From: Arsenicicoccus bolidensis DSM 15745
Lineage (GTDB): Bacteria; Actinomycetota; Actinomycetes; Actinomycetales; Dermatophilaceae
DNA: 64,000 bases
Assembly: GCF_000426385.1 (NCBI RefSeq)
Contig: NZ_AUFG01000004.1
Coordinates: 62,001 to 126,000 of the forward strand
Reading direction: 5' to 3'
In this document: positions 49,816 through 58,246 of the stretch, in pieces
How the letters are laid out: every line of letters starts with the position of its first letter
How positions within the stretch are numbered: position 1 is the first letter of the stretch
Position numbers and translations under genes: made by a program
The notes under the pieces: model-generated
What the model saw: only the letters and a program-made list of their open reading frames with translations
Database searches by the model: none
Told to the model about the DNA's origin: nothing

Positions 49816-50961
49816 TCAGGAGGTGGCCGGCTGGGGGCGTCGTCCGAACGCCAACCAGCCGCCCCAGCGGGTGCGCCCCACCGTGCGCTCAGCAACGACC
49901 GGGACGGCGATGGCGACGGCGATCCCGAGGACGAAGAGCAGCGCCGTCGACGTGAGCCCGAGCTTGGTCAGCACGATGCGGCTGCCCGCGGCCCCCAGGA
50001 CGTGCCACAGGTAGATGCCATAGCTGTAGGCCCCGAGGCGAGCGAGCGTCGAGGCGTGCAGCCGGCCGCGGACGAGGTAGACGAGCAGCAGGGCGCAGAG
50101 CCCGGTGGCCAGGCCGTGCAGCCGCACGACGGCGGAGGGCAGACCCTCGGCGAGGCCGAGCGCGCCCGTGACCAGCAGGAGGGTGGTCACGGCGGCCAGC
50201 GCCCCGACTCGCGGGGCCGTCGTCCTGAGGCCGAAGCGCTGCAGGCCCGCGCCGACGAGGAAGAAGGGCCACAGCCAGATGGCCTGGTTGAGGGCGAAGA
50301 CGTTGCCCTGGGCCGGGACCTGGACGAACAGTGCCAGGGCGAAGGCGCCGGTGACGAGGCAGGCGTGGGACCGCGCGGTCCACTGCGGCGCGTGGGCGTC
50401 GAGGAGGGCGGTGAGGCTGAAGATCACCATGGCCGCCAGCAGGAACCACAGGTGCTGGTAGCCGAAGACCACGAGCTGCAGGAAGGACTCCGCGCCGGGC
50501 TTCTCGTTGGTGCCCGGGACTGCGGCCTGCACGGCCATGGTGGTGAGCCCGACGAACAGCAGAGGAACGAGCAGGCGATCGACCTTGCGGCGCAGGAAGC
50601 CGGGCACCGCGTCGGTCCCGCGGACCGGTCGCAGGGCATAGACGTAACCGGACAGCAGCGTGAAGAACGGCATGCGGATGTCGTCGAGCAGCAGGTAGGC
50701 GGACCGCCAGAGCGAGTCGTCGGCGACCTGGAGCCCGCGGCCCCCGTCGTCGCCGATGACGTGGCCGGCGACCATGAGGATGACCGCGAGGCCGCGCAGC
50801 GACTGCACCGAGAGGTCGGCGCGTGGGCGCGGCGCAGCGGGCGTCGCGGGGGCGGACGTGCGCGGGGTGAGCCGGGTCGCACGGAGGGAGGTCGCAGGCA
50901 CGGGTCGTCGGAACCTTCGGATCGGGGTCGGGCGGACGGGGCATGCGGCTTCGGATGCCAA
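49816..50961 (-). CDS. Acyltransferase family 3 membrane protein
   Basis: This protein of ~381 residues has about ten hydrophobic helices and the acyltransferase-3 features SLRGLAVILMVAGHV (with the catalytic His) and PFFTLLSGYVYALR. Such proteins O-acetylate or acylate sugars and envelope polymers; the substrate is unknown. The ~45 residues before the first helix are basic and weakly conserved. TTG 50961 is only 3 nt from a TAGGGT hexamer, so a start further in, such as GTG 50901, is equally possible. Confidence 0.8.
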   Translation of the reverse strand: MASEAACPVRPTPIRRFRRPVPATSLRATRLTPRTSAPATPAAPRPRADLSVQSLRGLAVILMVAGHVIGDDGGRGLQVADDSLWRSAYLLLDDIRMPFFTLLSGYVYALRPVRGTDAVPGFLRRKVDRLLVPLLFVGLTTMAVQAAVPGTNEKPGAESFLQLVVFGYQHLWFLLAAMVIFSLTALLDAHAPQWTARSHACLVTGAFALALFVQVPAQGNVFALNQAIWLWPFFLVGAGLQRFGLRTTAPRVGALAAVTTLLLVTGALGLAEGLPSAVVRLHGLATGLCALLLVYLVRGRLHASTLARLGAYSYGIYLWHVLGAAGSRIVLTKLGLTSTALLFVLGIAVAIAVPVVAERTVGRTRWGGWLAFGRRPQPATS

Positions 50962-51049
50962 ACCACCCTAACCGGGATCATTGCCGCATCCGAACGCGTC
51001 CGTTGCGTCGCGATGAACAATCGGGGACAGGTTGTCGTGTCCTGCCGCC

Positions 51050-51976
51050 TCAGCTCTCGGGGCGGCCCAGGCTCCAGTAGCCCATGAAGGCGACCCGGTC
51101 CCGCGGCCAGCCTCGCTCGCCCACCAGGTGCCGGCGCAGCCGCCGGATGAGGCCGCTCTCCCCGGCGAGCCAGGCGTAGTGGTCCGCGCTGACGTGCTGC
51201 GGCTCGTCCCACAGGATCTCCTCCGGGCCGGTGGAGAGCGCCTCCCGCCGAGCCACCTCGGACTCCTCCAGCGGGCTCCAGGCCGTATGCCGGACCGCCT
51301 CCTCCAGCGCCTCCCCGTGCGGGCGGGCGCCCCTGGGGAGGACGGAGACGGTGACGCCGGGGGGCGCGTCCAGGGCGAGGTCGCCGTCACTGCTGGCGGT
51401 GCTGTCGCTGGTGGAGATGTCGCTGTCGCTGCTCGGCACCTCCAGGAGCACCTCGCCCGTCACGTGGTCACCGAGGCTCTCGAGGATGGAGGCGATGGCG
51501 GGCAGCGCCGTCTCGTCGCCGGCGAGCAGGACCTGCGTCGCCCGGCCGGGGTGCCAGGCGATGCCGCAGCGGTCGGCGCCGGGGGCTCCCGCCACGGGGC
51601 ACACGGCCACCAGGGGATCGCCTGGTCGCGCCGTCGTGGCCCAGCGGCCGGCGGGCCCGGGGTGGTCGTGGAGGACCAGGTCGACGACGAGGGCGCGGTC
51701 CTGCGGGCGGACGGCCCGGGCGGTGTAGGTGCGCACCGCAGGTCGAGCGTCGTCGGGCAGCGCGCGCCAGGCGTCGTACCACCTCGCGTCCCTCGGGAGG
51801 TCCTGCAGCGTGTCCCCCTCGGCGCGGGGGAGGACGAGCTTGATCCGGCGGTCCAGCGTGGTCGGGTGGACGCGATCCAGGTCGGGTCCCGTGAGCACGA
51901 CCCGCCGCAGGTAGGGGGTGAGGTCCTCGACGGACTCGACCACGACGTCGCGGGGCAGGTAGAGGTCGGCAGCCAC
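51050..51976 (-). CDS. Siderophore-interacting protein (ferric-siderophore reductase)
   Basis: This 308-residue flavoprotein is of the SIP family, which reduces ferric siderophores to release iron in the cytoplasm. TYTARAVR is the RxYTxR-like FAD-binding motif (here RTYTAR), [16 protein letters not shown] is the next signature, and [12 protein letters not shown] opens the NAD(P)H-binding part. A Ser/Asp-rich insert (about residues 182-202) interrupts the second domain. GTG 51976 has TAGGGT ending 6 nt upstream, and a DtxR/IdeR iron box overlaps the promoter, so expression should rise in low iron. Confidence 0.9.
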   Translation of the reverse strand: MAADLYLPRDVVVESVEDLTPYLRRVVLTGPDLDRVHPTTLDRRIKLVLPRAEGDTLQDLPRDARWYDAWRALPDDARPAVRTYTARAVRPQDRALVVDLVLHDHPGPAGRWATTARPGDPLVAVCPVAGAPGADRCGIAWHPGRATQVLLAGDETALPAIASILESLGDHVTGEVLLEVPSSDSDISTSDSTASSDGDLALDAPPGVTVSVLPRGARPHGEALEEAVRHTAWSPLEESEVARREALSTGPEEILWDEPQHVSADHYAWLAGESGLIRRLRRHLVGERGWPRDRVAFMGYWSLGRPES

Positions 51977-51982
51977 GGGGCG

Positions 51983-51988
51983 ACCCTA
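51983..51988 (-). promoter_or_regulatory. Leaderless -10 element (TAGGGT) for the siderophore-interacting protein
   Basis: On the minus strand TAGGGT ends 6 nt before GTG 51976 and begins 8 nt after the iron box. Confidence 0.6.
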
Positions 51989-51996
51989 GCACCGAG

Positions 51997-52013
51997 TAGG
52001 CAAGGCTTGCCTA
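51997..52013. promoter_or_regulatory. DtxR/IdeR-type iron box
   Basis: TAGGCAAGGCTTGCCTA is a perfect 17-bp palindrome around a central G and closely matches the DtxR/IdeR consensus TTAGGTTAGGCTAACCTAA. It covers the -35 region of the minus-strand siderophore-interacting gene, the standard place for iron-dependent repression. The divergent uvrB -10 is 74 bp away, so uvrB is probably unaffected. Confidence 0.85.
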
Positions 52014-52086
52014 ACCCGGCGCGACCGCCTGGGTCGAGCGAGGGCCGCGGGTCGCATCGGCGAGGGGGTATGTCGGACCCGAGCCC

Positions 52087-52092
52087 TAGGCT
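52087..52092 (+). promoter_or_regulatory. Leaderless -10 element (TAGGCT) for uvrB
   Basis: TAGGCT ends 7 nt before ATG 52100. I see no clear LexA box in the short gap. Confidence 0.55.
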
Positions 52093-52099
52093 GGGTCGC

Positions 52100-54211
52100 A
52101 TGCGACCGACGACCGACCTCCAGCGCAGCGTGGCCCCCTTCCACGTGGTCTCCGACTTCTCCCCGTCCGGCGACCAGCCGACGGCGATCGCCGAGCTGAC
52201 CCGGCGGATCAACGCGGGGGAGCAGGACGTCGTGCTGCTGGGCGCCACCGGCACCGGCAAGTCCGCGACGACCGCCTGGCTCATCGAGCAGGTGCAGCGA
52301 CCGACCCTGGTCATGGCGCCCAACAAGACCCTGGCGGCCCAGCTGGCCAACGAGTTCCGGGAGCTGCTGCCGGACAACGCGGTCGAGTACTTCGTCAGCT
52401 ACTACGACTACTACCAGCCCGAGGCGTACATCGCCCAGACGGACACCTACATCGAGAAGGACTCGTCGATCAACGACGAGGTCGAGCGGCTCCGGCACAG
52501 CGCCACCAACTCGCTGCTCACGCGGCGGGACACGGTCGTGGTCGCGTCCGTGTCGTGCATCTACGGCCTCGGCACCCCGCAGGAGTACGTCGACCGGATG
52601 GTCCGCCTCAAGGTCGGCCAGGAGATCGAGCGGGACGAGCTGCTGCGCCGCTTCGTGACCATGCAGTACGCCCGCAACGACCTGTCGTTCACCCGCGGGA
52701 CCTTCCGGGTCCGGGGCGACACGGTCGAGATCATCCCGCAGTACGAAGAGCTGGCCATCCGCATCGAGTTCTTCGGCGACGAGGTCGAGCGGCTCTACAC
52801 CCTGCACCCCCTGACCGGCGAGGTCGTGCGCGAGGAGGAGGAGATGTACGTCTTCCCCGCGACGCACTACGTGGCCGGCGAGGAGCGCATGGAGCGGGCG
52901 ATCGGCGGCATCGAGCGCGAGCTCGAGGCGCAGCTGGCGACCTTCGAGCAGCAGGGCAAGCTCCTGGAGGCGCAGCGGCTGCGCATGCGCACCACCTACG
53001 ACATCGAGATGATGCGCCAGGTGGGCTCCTGCTCGGGCATCGAGAACTACTCGATGCACATCGACGGGCGCGCCCCGGGGTCGGCGCCCAACACCCTCCT
53101 CGACTACTTCCCCGAGGACTTCCTCCTCGTGATCGACGAGTCGCACGTGACCGTGCCGCAGATCGGGGCGATGTTCGAGGGCGACATGTCCCGCAAGCGC
53201 CAGCTCGTCGACCACGGCTTCCGCCTGCCCAGCGCGATGGACAACCGGCCGCTCAAGTGGGAGGAGTTCCTCGAGCGGATCGGGCAGACGGTCTACCTGT
53301 CGGCGACCCCGGGGCCCTACGAGCTGGCCAAGGGCGACGGCGCCGTGGAGCAGATCATCCGCCCCACCGGGCTGATCGACCCCGAGATCGTCCTCAAGCC
53401 CACCAAGGGCCAGATCGACGACCTGCTGCACGAGATCGGGGAGCGCACGGCCAAGGACGAGCGCGTGCTCGTCACGACCCTCACCAAGAAGATGGCCGAG
53501 GACCTGACCGACTACCTCCTCGAGAAGGGCGTGCGGGTCCGCTACCTCCACTCCGAGGTCGACACGCTGCGCCGCGTCGAGCTGCTGCGCGAGCTGCGCA
53601 TGGGGGAGTACGACGTCCTGGTGGGCATCAACCTGCTGCGCGAGGGCCTGGACCTGCCCGAGGTGTCGCTCGTCAGCATCCTGGACGCCGACAAGGAGGG
53701 CTTCCTGCGGTCCGCCCGGTCCCTGATCCAGACGATCGGTCGTGCCGCCCGCAACGTCTCCGGGCAGGTGCACATGTACGCCGACACGATCACCCCGTCC
53801 ATGGAGGAGGCGATCGGCGAGACCAACCGTCGCCGCGAGAAGCAGGTCGCCTACAACCGGGAGCACGGCATCGACCCCCAGCCGCTGCGCAAGCGGATCG
53901 CCGACATCACGGACCTCATCGCCAAGGAGGAGGCCGACACCGAGGCGCTCCTCGGCAGCGGGCGCGGTCAGTCGCGGGCCAAGGGCAAGGGCCGCGGCGC
54001 CGTCGCGGGTGCTGCCGCCGGCGACAAGGGCGCGCTGCTCCAGCAGGCCCAGTCCATGCCCGCGGCCGAGCTCGCCGAGCTCATCCAGGAGATCACCCAG
54101 CAGATGCACCAGGCCGCCGCAGAGCTGCACTTCGAGCTCGCGGCCCGGTTGCGCGACGAGCTCGGGGACCTCAAGAAGGAGCTGCGCCAGATGACGGAGG
54201 CCACCAAGTGA
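52100..54211 (+). CDS. uvrB: Excinuclease ABC subunit B
   Basis: The 703-residue DNA-repair helicase-like protein is loaded on damage by UvrA. Walker A GATGTGKS is at residues 48-55, the beta-hairpin region has [12 protein letters not shown], the Walker B-type box is LLVIDESHV, and QTIGRAARN is motif VI. The C-terminal UVR motif that binds UvrC is at the end ([18 protein letters not shown]), after a Gly/Ala-rich linker. ATG 52100 matches the family N-terminus and the leaderless promoter. uvrA lies 10 kb downstream on the same strand. Confidence 0.96.
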   Translation: MRPTTDLQRSVAPFHVVSDFSPSGDQPTAIAELTRRINAGEQDVVLLGATGTGKSATTAWLIEQVQRPTLVMAPNKTLAAQLANEFRELLPDNAVEYFVSYYDYYQPEAYIAQTDTYIEKDSSINDEVERLRHSATNSLLTRRDTVVVASVSCIYGLGTPQEYVDRMVRLKVGQEIERDELLRRFVTMQYARNDLSFTRGTFRVRGDTVEIIPQYEELAIRIEFFGDEVERLYTLHPLTGEVVREEEEMYVFPATHYVAGEERMERAIGGIERELEAQLATFEQQGKLLEAQRLRMRTTYDIEMMRQVGSCSGIENYSMHIDGRAPGSAPNTLLDYFPEDFLLVIDESHVTVPQIGAMFEGDMSRKRQLVDHGFRLPSAMDNRPLKWEEFLERIGQTVYLSATPGPYELAKGDGAVEQIIRPTGLIDPEIVLKPTKGQIDDLLHEIGERTAKDERVLVTTLTKKMAEDLTDYLLEKGVRVRYLHSEVDTLRRVELLRELRMGEYDVLVGINLLREGLDLPEVSLVSILDADKEGFLRSARSLIQTIGRAARNVSGQVHMYADTITPSMEEAIGETNRRREKQVAYNREHGIDPQPLRKRIADITDLIAKEEADTEALLGSGRGQSRAKGKGRGAVAGAAAGDKGALLQQAQSMPAAELAELIQEITQQMHQAAAELHFELAARLRDELGDLKKELRQMTEATK

Positions 54212-54309
54212 CCGGGGACGAGTCCCGGCGGCGCGAGGCCAACGCGGGCGACGAGGGCGTGGACGAGGAGCCGGGCACGTCGGAGAGGGTGGCGATGGCG
54301 CGGGGCTGA
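54208..54309 (+). CDS. Short frame after uvrB; probably the displaced N-terminus of the MmcQ/YjbR gene
   Basis: A 33-codon frame starts with GTG inside the uvrB stop (GTGA overlap) and ends VAMARG-stop at 54309. Its sequence is hydrophilic and unrecognised. At the point where it stops, the conserved MmcQ/YjbR sequence [12 protein letters not shown] begins in another frame at 54306. One extra base near 54306 would join ATG 54295 (MARG) to LIGYC and give a normal protein. It is therefore best read as one half of a frameshifted gene. Confidence 0.35.
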   Translation: MTGDESRRREANAGDEGVDEEPGTSERVAMARG

Positions 54310-54632
54310 TCGGCTACTGCCTCGCCAAGCCCGGCGCCTGGCGTGACGAGCCGTGGGAGGGCGACGTCGTGGCCAAGGTCGGCGACAAGATCTTCGCCTT
54401 CCTGGGCGCGGGCGACGCCGTCGGCCTCAAGCTGGGGCGCAACCGCGACGAGGCCGACGAGTGGCTGCGGCGCTACCCGCAGGACGCCTCGGTCTCGGCC
54501 TACATCGGCCGTCACGGGTGGAACGTCCTGCGCGTGGGCGCGGGGATCCCGGCGGACGAGATCCGCGAAGCGATCGACGAGTCCTACGACCGCGTGGTGT
54601 CCGCGCTGCCGAGGAGCAGACGGCCGGCCTGA
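54306..54632 (+). CDS. MmcQ/YjbR family DNA-binding-like protein, 5' end disrupted
   Basis: Conserved family sequence is continuous from 54306 ([20 protein letters not shown], then VVAKVGDKIFAFLG) to YDRVVSALP before the stop, about 108 codons, close to the usual ~115. No ATG or GTG in this frame precedes the conserved part; the first GTG (54369) would remove 21 conserved residues. CTG 54306, a one-base deletion relative to ATG 54295, or a sequencing error are the options. MmcQ/YjbR proteins adopt a CyaY-like fold; their role is not settled. Confidence 0.7.
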   Translation: MIGYCLAKPGAWRDEPWEGDVVAKVGDKIFAFLGAGDAVGLKLGRNRDEADEWLRRYPQDASVSAYIGRHGWNVLRVGAGIPADEIREAIDESYDRVVSALPRSRRPA

Positions 54633-54686
54633 GCGGGCACGGCGCGAGGAACACCCGTGACTGTGAAAGAATCACGCGATCGACCA

Positions 54687-54793
54687 CGGAGGGGAGTATC
54701 CCCAACGCGGTGGCCTCGTCAGCACGGACCTGGGCGGACACGTCGTCCCAGGGGCCCGGGGCACCGGTCCGCCTCGGGCGGGAGAGACCTCCG
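54687..54793 (+). promoter_or_regulatory. yybP-ykoY type (Mn2+-sensing) riboswitch upstream of terC
   Basis: The stretch has the class hallmarks: GGGGAGTA (54691-54698) near the 5' end and GAGACC (54784-54789) near the 3' end, closed by a P1 stem CGGAGG (54687-54692) pairing with CCTCCG (54788-54793). The internal GCGGTGGCCTCGTCAGCACGG resembles the conserved L3-type segment. TerC-family genes are a known target of this class, which turns expression on with Mn2+. The control platform would lie between 54794 and the GTG at 54836. Confidence 0.82.
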
Positions 54794-54835
54794 ACGAACG
54801 GCCTCCCCCTCCCCACCGAAAGGCCTCGTCCAACC

Positions 54836-55825
54836 GTGAACATCCCCACCTGGGTCTGGATCGCCTCCGTCGGCGTCACCGTCCTCTTCCTGGTCTTCGA
54901 CGTCATCCACATGGCCCGCAACCCGCACACGCCGACCATGAAGGAGTGCCTGCGCCACCTGGCCTTCTTCGTCGGCTCGGCGATCGTCTTCGGCATCGGG
55001 GTGTGGTCCTTCGCCGGCGCCGACTACGGCCTGCAGTTCTTCGCCGGGTGGTTGACCGAGTACTCCCTCTCGATCGACAACCTCTTCATCTTCCTGATCA
55101 TCATGAGCAAGTTCGCGGTGCCGGAGAAGCTCCAGCAGACCGCCCTGATGATCGGCATCATGATCGCGCTGGTCCTGCGCGGCATCTTCATCGCCGTCGG
55201 AGCCACGCTCATCAACCAGTTCGCCTGGATCTTCTACCTCTTCGGTGCCTTCCTCATCTACACCGCCGTCAAGCTGGCCTTCGAGGGTGAGAGCGACGAC
55301 GACGAGTACGAGGAGAACGCCTTCACGAAGTGGGTGACCCGTCGCTTCCCCGCCACCTCCGAGTGGCACGGCCCCAAGATGTTCGCGCACGTCGACGGCA
55401 AGAAGGTCATCACGCCGATGTTCCTGGTGATCCTCGCGCTGGGCACCACGGACCTGCTGTTCGCCCTCGACTCGATCCCGGCGATCTTCGGCCTCACCAA
55501 GGAGCCCTTCCTGGTGCTGATGGCCAACATCTTCGCGCTGATGGGTCTGCGACAGCTCTACTTCCTCATCGGTGGCCTGCTCAAGCGGCTCGTCTACCTC
55601 GGGCTCGGCCTGGCGGTCCTGCTGGCCTTCATCGGCGTCAAGCTGATCCTGCACGCCATGCACGAGAACACCCTCCCGTTCATCAACGGCGGCCACCACA
55701 TCGAGTGGGCCCCCGAGATCCCGATCGGTGTCTCCCTGGGTGCGATCGTGCTGATCCTCGGGGTCACGACGGTCGCGAGCCTGTGGAAGTCCAAGAAGGA
55801 CGAGAAGGCCGGTCTCGAGCACTGA
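54836..55825 (+). CDS. TerC family membrane protein (metal exporter-like)
   Basis: This 329-residue protein has nine or so hydrophobic helices. SLSIDNLFIFLIIMSKF and GTTDLLFALDSIPAIFGLT, each with a conserved acidic residue in a membrane helix, are the TerC signatures. Some TerC/Alx/MntP-associated proteins export Mn2+ or help metallate secreted enzymes. The riboswitch upstream supports a manganese role over tellurite resistance. The GTG start is placed at VNIPTWVWIASVG, where family similarity begins. Confidence 0.9.
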   Translation: MNIPTWVWIASVGVTVLFLVFDVIHMARNPHTPTMKECLRHLAFFVGSAIVFGIGVWSFAGADYGLQFFAGWLTEYSLSIDNLFIFLIIMSKFAVPEKLQQTALMIGIMIALVLRGIFIAVGATLINQFAWIFYLFGAFLIYTAVKLAFEGESDDDEYEENAFTKWVTRRFPATSEWHGPKMFAHVDGKKVITPMFLVILALGTTDLLFALDSIPAIFGLTKEPFLVLMANIFALMGLRQLYFLIGGLLKRLVYLGLGLAVLLAFIGVKLILHAMHENTLPFINGGHHIEWAPEIPIGVSLGAIVLILGVTTVASLWKSKKDEKAGLEH

Positions 55826-55853
55826 CCGGTCGACGGGCTCCTCGGGCCCCGGG

Positions 55854-56726
55854 TCAGCCGATGTCGGCGGCCCGGGGCCTGCTCGTGCCCATGACGATCG
55901 CGCTCGCGACGACCACGAGCGTCATGCCCACCAGCTGGAGGCCGTCGAGGGTCTGGTGCAGCACCAGGAACCCGGCGAGCGCGGCGGTGGCCGGCTCGAG
56001 CGACAGGAGCACCCCGAACACCCGGGCGTCCAGGTGACGAAGCGCGAGCAGCTCGAAGGAGTAGGGGATCACGCTCGACAGCAGGGCGATGCCGACGCCG
56101 GCGGCGACGATCGTCGCCGTCACCCGCGAGAGGTCCACGGTCGCGACACCGACCGGGATGACGAGCACGGAGGCCACGACCATCGCGAGCGTCAATCCCT
56201 CCAGCTGCTCGAAGTGCCGGCCCACCCGTTGGCTGCAGACGATGTAGGCCGCCCAGAACGCTCCGGCGGACGCCGCGAACGCGATCCCGACGTGGTCCAG
56301 CTCCGCCCACGGCACGGTGAGGGCACCGGAGATCAGGGCCACCCCACCCAGCGCGGCCAGGACGGCCACCGAGTCCGTCCAGCGCCGTGACAGCGCCGCG
56401 GACAGCGCCAGCGGACCGACGAACTCGATGGTGACCGCGACGCCGATGGGGAGGCGCTCGAGGGAGGCGTAGAAGGTGGAGTTCATCAGCGCCAGGCTCA
56501 CGCCGAACGCGAGGACGGCCCACCAGGCCCGTCGGCTGTGGCCACGAAGCCGGGGGCGGGCGACGACCAGCAGGATCAGGACGGCGAGGCCGAGTCGCAG
56601 GGCCACGGTGGCGATGGGCCCGATCACCGGCACCAGCAGGGCGGCCAGGGCGCCGCCGAACTGCACGGAGACGATGGCGGCGAGCACGAGGAGCAGGGGA
56701 GTGCTGCGGCGGGTGGGGGTCGTCAT
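55854..56726 (-). CDS. EamA/RhtA-type transporter
   Basis: This 290-residue protein has ten hydrophobic helices in two EamA halves. RLGLAVLILL with ARPRLRG, ERLPIGVAVTIEFVGPLALS and LEPATAALAGFLVLHQTL are typical of the RhtA branch (amino acid/metabolite exporters). The ATG overlaps the stop of the NlpC/P60 gene by 4 nt (ATGA), so the two are co-expressed. If they share a pathway, peptides or amino acids are likely substrates. Confidence 0.8.
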   Translation of the reverse strand: MTTPTRRSTPLLLVLAAIVSVQFGGALAALLVPVIGPIATVALRLGLAVLILLVVARPRLRGHSRRAWWAVLAFGVSLALMNSTFYASLERLPIGVAVTIEFVGPLALSAALSRRWTDSVAVLAALGGVALISGALTVPWAELDHVGIAFAASAGAFWAAYIVCSQRVGRHFEQLEGLTLAMVVASVLVIPVGVATVDLSRVTATIVAAGVGIALLSSVIPYSFELLALRHLDARVFGVLLSLEPATAALAGFLVLHQTLDGLQLVGMTLVVVASAIVMGTSRPRAADIG

Positions 56727-57409
56727 ACGGCAGCCTCCAGGCGTCCGACGGCGGTGAGGGTCGCGCGGCGGTCGTCGTCGAGCCCTTCCTCCACGACCAC
56801 GGCGCCGCGCTGAGGTGCGTGCAGCATGACGCCGGGGCGCACGACCAGGCCGACGTGGTGCGCCGGCTCGTCCGCCCGCGCGAAGAAGTAGAGGTCACCG
56901 GCAGTCTCCGCCCCGAGGGCCACGGGCGTCGTGACGGCCTGCTGGTCGTGGGCGTCGCGGGGGACCACGACGCCGAGGCTGCGCGCGGCCAGGTGGACCA
57001 GGCCGGAGCAGTCCAGCGCACCGGGGGAGGTCCCACCCCAGACGTATGCCGTGCCCAGGTGCGCCCGGGCCTCCTCCAGGAGGGCCTCGCCGCTCCAGGG
57101 GATCGCGGGCCTCGGGGGCTGCGGCAGGACCAGGACCGGGTCCGGCGCGACGTCGGCGACCCGCACCCAGCCGGGATAACCACGAGGGTCGAGGCTGCTG
57201 GGCTGCCAGGGCGCCACGACGTGAGCCCAGCCGGCGTCCCGCCCCGTCACGAGGACGGGCTCGGCACGGACGACCTGGGTGGCTCGGGCTGAGTCCTGCT
57301 CGTCCAGGTCGGCCTGGTCGGCGTACTCGTCCAGGTCGGCCTGCTGCGGACGGGTCCAGACGTCGGCCACGTCGGTGCGGACGAGGTGGAGTGCGGTCAC
57401 CCGCGTCAT
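56723..57409 (-). CDS. NlpC/P60 peptidase with SH3-like N-terminal domain, no signal peptide
   Basis: This 228-residue protein has an SH3-like domain at ~40-90 and NlpC/P60 catalytic residues Cys134 (ALDCSGLVHL), a His in AHHVGLVV near residue 185, and a third polar residue near LHAP. There is no signal peptide or anchor, so it should act in the cytoplasm, as YkfC-type gamma-D-Glu-diamino acid endopeptidases do on recycled muropeptides. A repeated QADLDE-containing segment occurs near residues 23-40. It is divergent from the serine hydrolase gene, with 9 bp between start codons. Confidence 0.78.
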   Translation of the reverse strand: MTRVTALHLVRTDVADVWTRPQQADLDEYADQADLDEQDSARATQVVRAEPVLVTGRDAGWAHVVAPWQPSSLDPRGYPGWVRVADVAPDPVLVLPQPPRPAIPWSGEALLEEARAHLGTAYVWGGTSPGALDCSGLVHLAARSLGVVVPRDAHDQQAVTTPVALGAETAGDLYFFARADEPAHHVGLVVRPGVMLHAPQRGAVVVEEGLDDDRRATLTAVGRLEAAV

Positions 57410-57412
57410 ACT
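57407..57412 (+). promoter_or_regulatory. Leaderless -10 element (CATACT) for the serine hydrolase, inside the divergent start codon
   Basis: CATACT ends 6 nt before ATG 57419 and shares three bases with the start codon of the minus-strand NlpC/P60 gene. Confidence 0.45.
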
Positions 57413-57418
57413 GCCTGC

Positions 57419-58246
57419 ATGCAGCCGATCGACGCGAGCCAGACCCTCCAGCGCGACCTCAAGGACATCGTCCGTCACGCCCCCGGGAGGCTGAGCATCC
57501 AGGTGGTCGGCCCGGCGGGGGTCGTCGCCGGCTGGGACTCCGACCGCGAGGTGCCGGCCGCCAGCCTGGTCAAGGTGCTCGTGCTGGTGGCGACGCTGCG
57601 CGAGGTCGAGGCGGGCCGGCTGAGCCTCGACCAGACCCTCGAGATCCCCGAGGCGCGCGTAGGCGGGGCGGGGGCGCTCAGCCTCCTGCCGTCGGTGGCC
57701 GAGCTGTCGGTGGTCGAGCTGCTGCGCCTCATGGTGACGCTGTCCGACAACGACGCGGCCAACCTGCTGCTGCGGCTGCTGGGGCACGACCGGGTCACCC
57801 GGTGCGGTGTGGAGCTCGGGCTCCGGCACACCCACGTCCGGCGTGACCTGATGGACGACGGATCGGCCAGGGAGGGCCGGGACAACACGACGACGGCGAC
57901 CGATCAGGCGGGGCTGCTAGCGGTCCTGCGATCCGGCGAGGCGCTCGGGGAGCAGCAGACCCGGCTGGCGCTCGCCCTGCTGTCGGAGCAGCAGCACGCC
58001 TACGGCGTGACCGCGCTGCTGCCCGACGGGGTGGTGCGCGGGTCCAAGCCCGGAGACCTGCCGGGCGTCCGCCACGACGTCGCCCTGATCGAGGCCGGTG
58101 GGGCCTGGGCCGCGGTGGCGGTGACAGCCACGGGGATGTACGACGAGCGCTACGGGCAGGACTACTCGGTGAGCGTGCTGCCGGCGCTGGCCGCCGTCGG
58201 CGAGGCCGTGCTCGGCTGGCTCACCCCTGCGGAGCAGCCGGCCTGA
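57419..58246 (+). CDS. Class A beta-lactamase-like serine hydrolase, apparently cytoplasmic
   Basis: This 275-residue protein has the penicillin-recognising motifs: SLVK (Ser49-Lys52) in [12 protein letters not shown] in [12 protein letters not shown], and a KPG in [10 protein letters not shown] where KTG is usual. There is no signal peptide, which a resistance enzyme would need, so a metabolic peptidase or esterase is more likely than a true beta-lactamase. Its position opposite an NlpC/P60 peptidase and a transporter suggests cell-wall peptide metabolism. Its 3' end overlaps the convergent kbl by 26 bp. Confidence 0.78.
   Translation: MQPIDASQTLQRDLKDIVRHAPGRLSIQVVGPAGVVAGWDSDREVPAASLVKVLVLVATLREVEAGRLSLDQTLEIPEARVGGAGALSLLPSVAELSVVELLRLMVTLSDNDAANLLLRLLGHDRVTRCGVELGLRHTHVRRDLMDDGSAREGRDNTTTATDQAGLLAVLRSGEALGEQQTRLALALLSEQQHAYGVTALLPDGVVRGSKPGDLPGVRHDVALIEAGGAWAAVAVTATGMYDERYGQDYSVSVLPALAAVGEAVLGWLTPAEQPA

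Noticed and set aside
54836-55825. Calling the TerC protein a tellurite resistance determinant
   Set aside because: The upstream Mn2+-type riboswitch and absence of other ter genes point to metal homeostasis.
57419-58246. Calling the serine hydrolase an antibiotic-resistance beta-lactamase
   Set aside because: No signal peptide, KPG instead of KTG, and an enzyme-metabolism context; resistance cannot be supported from sequence.
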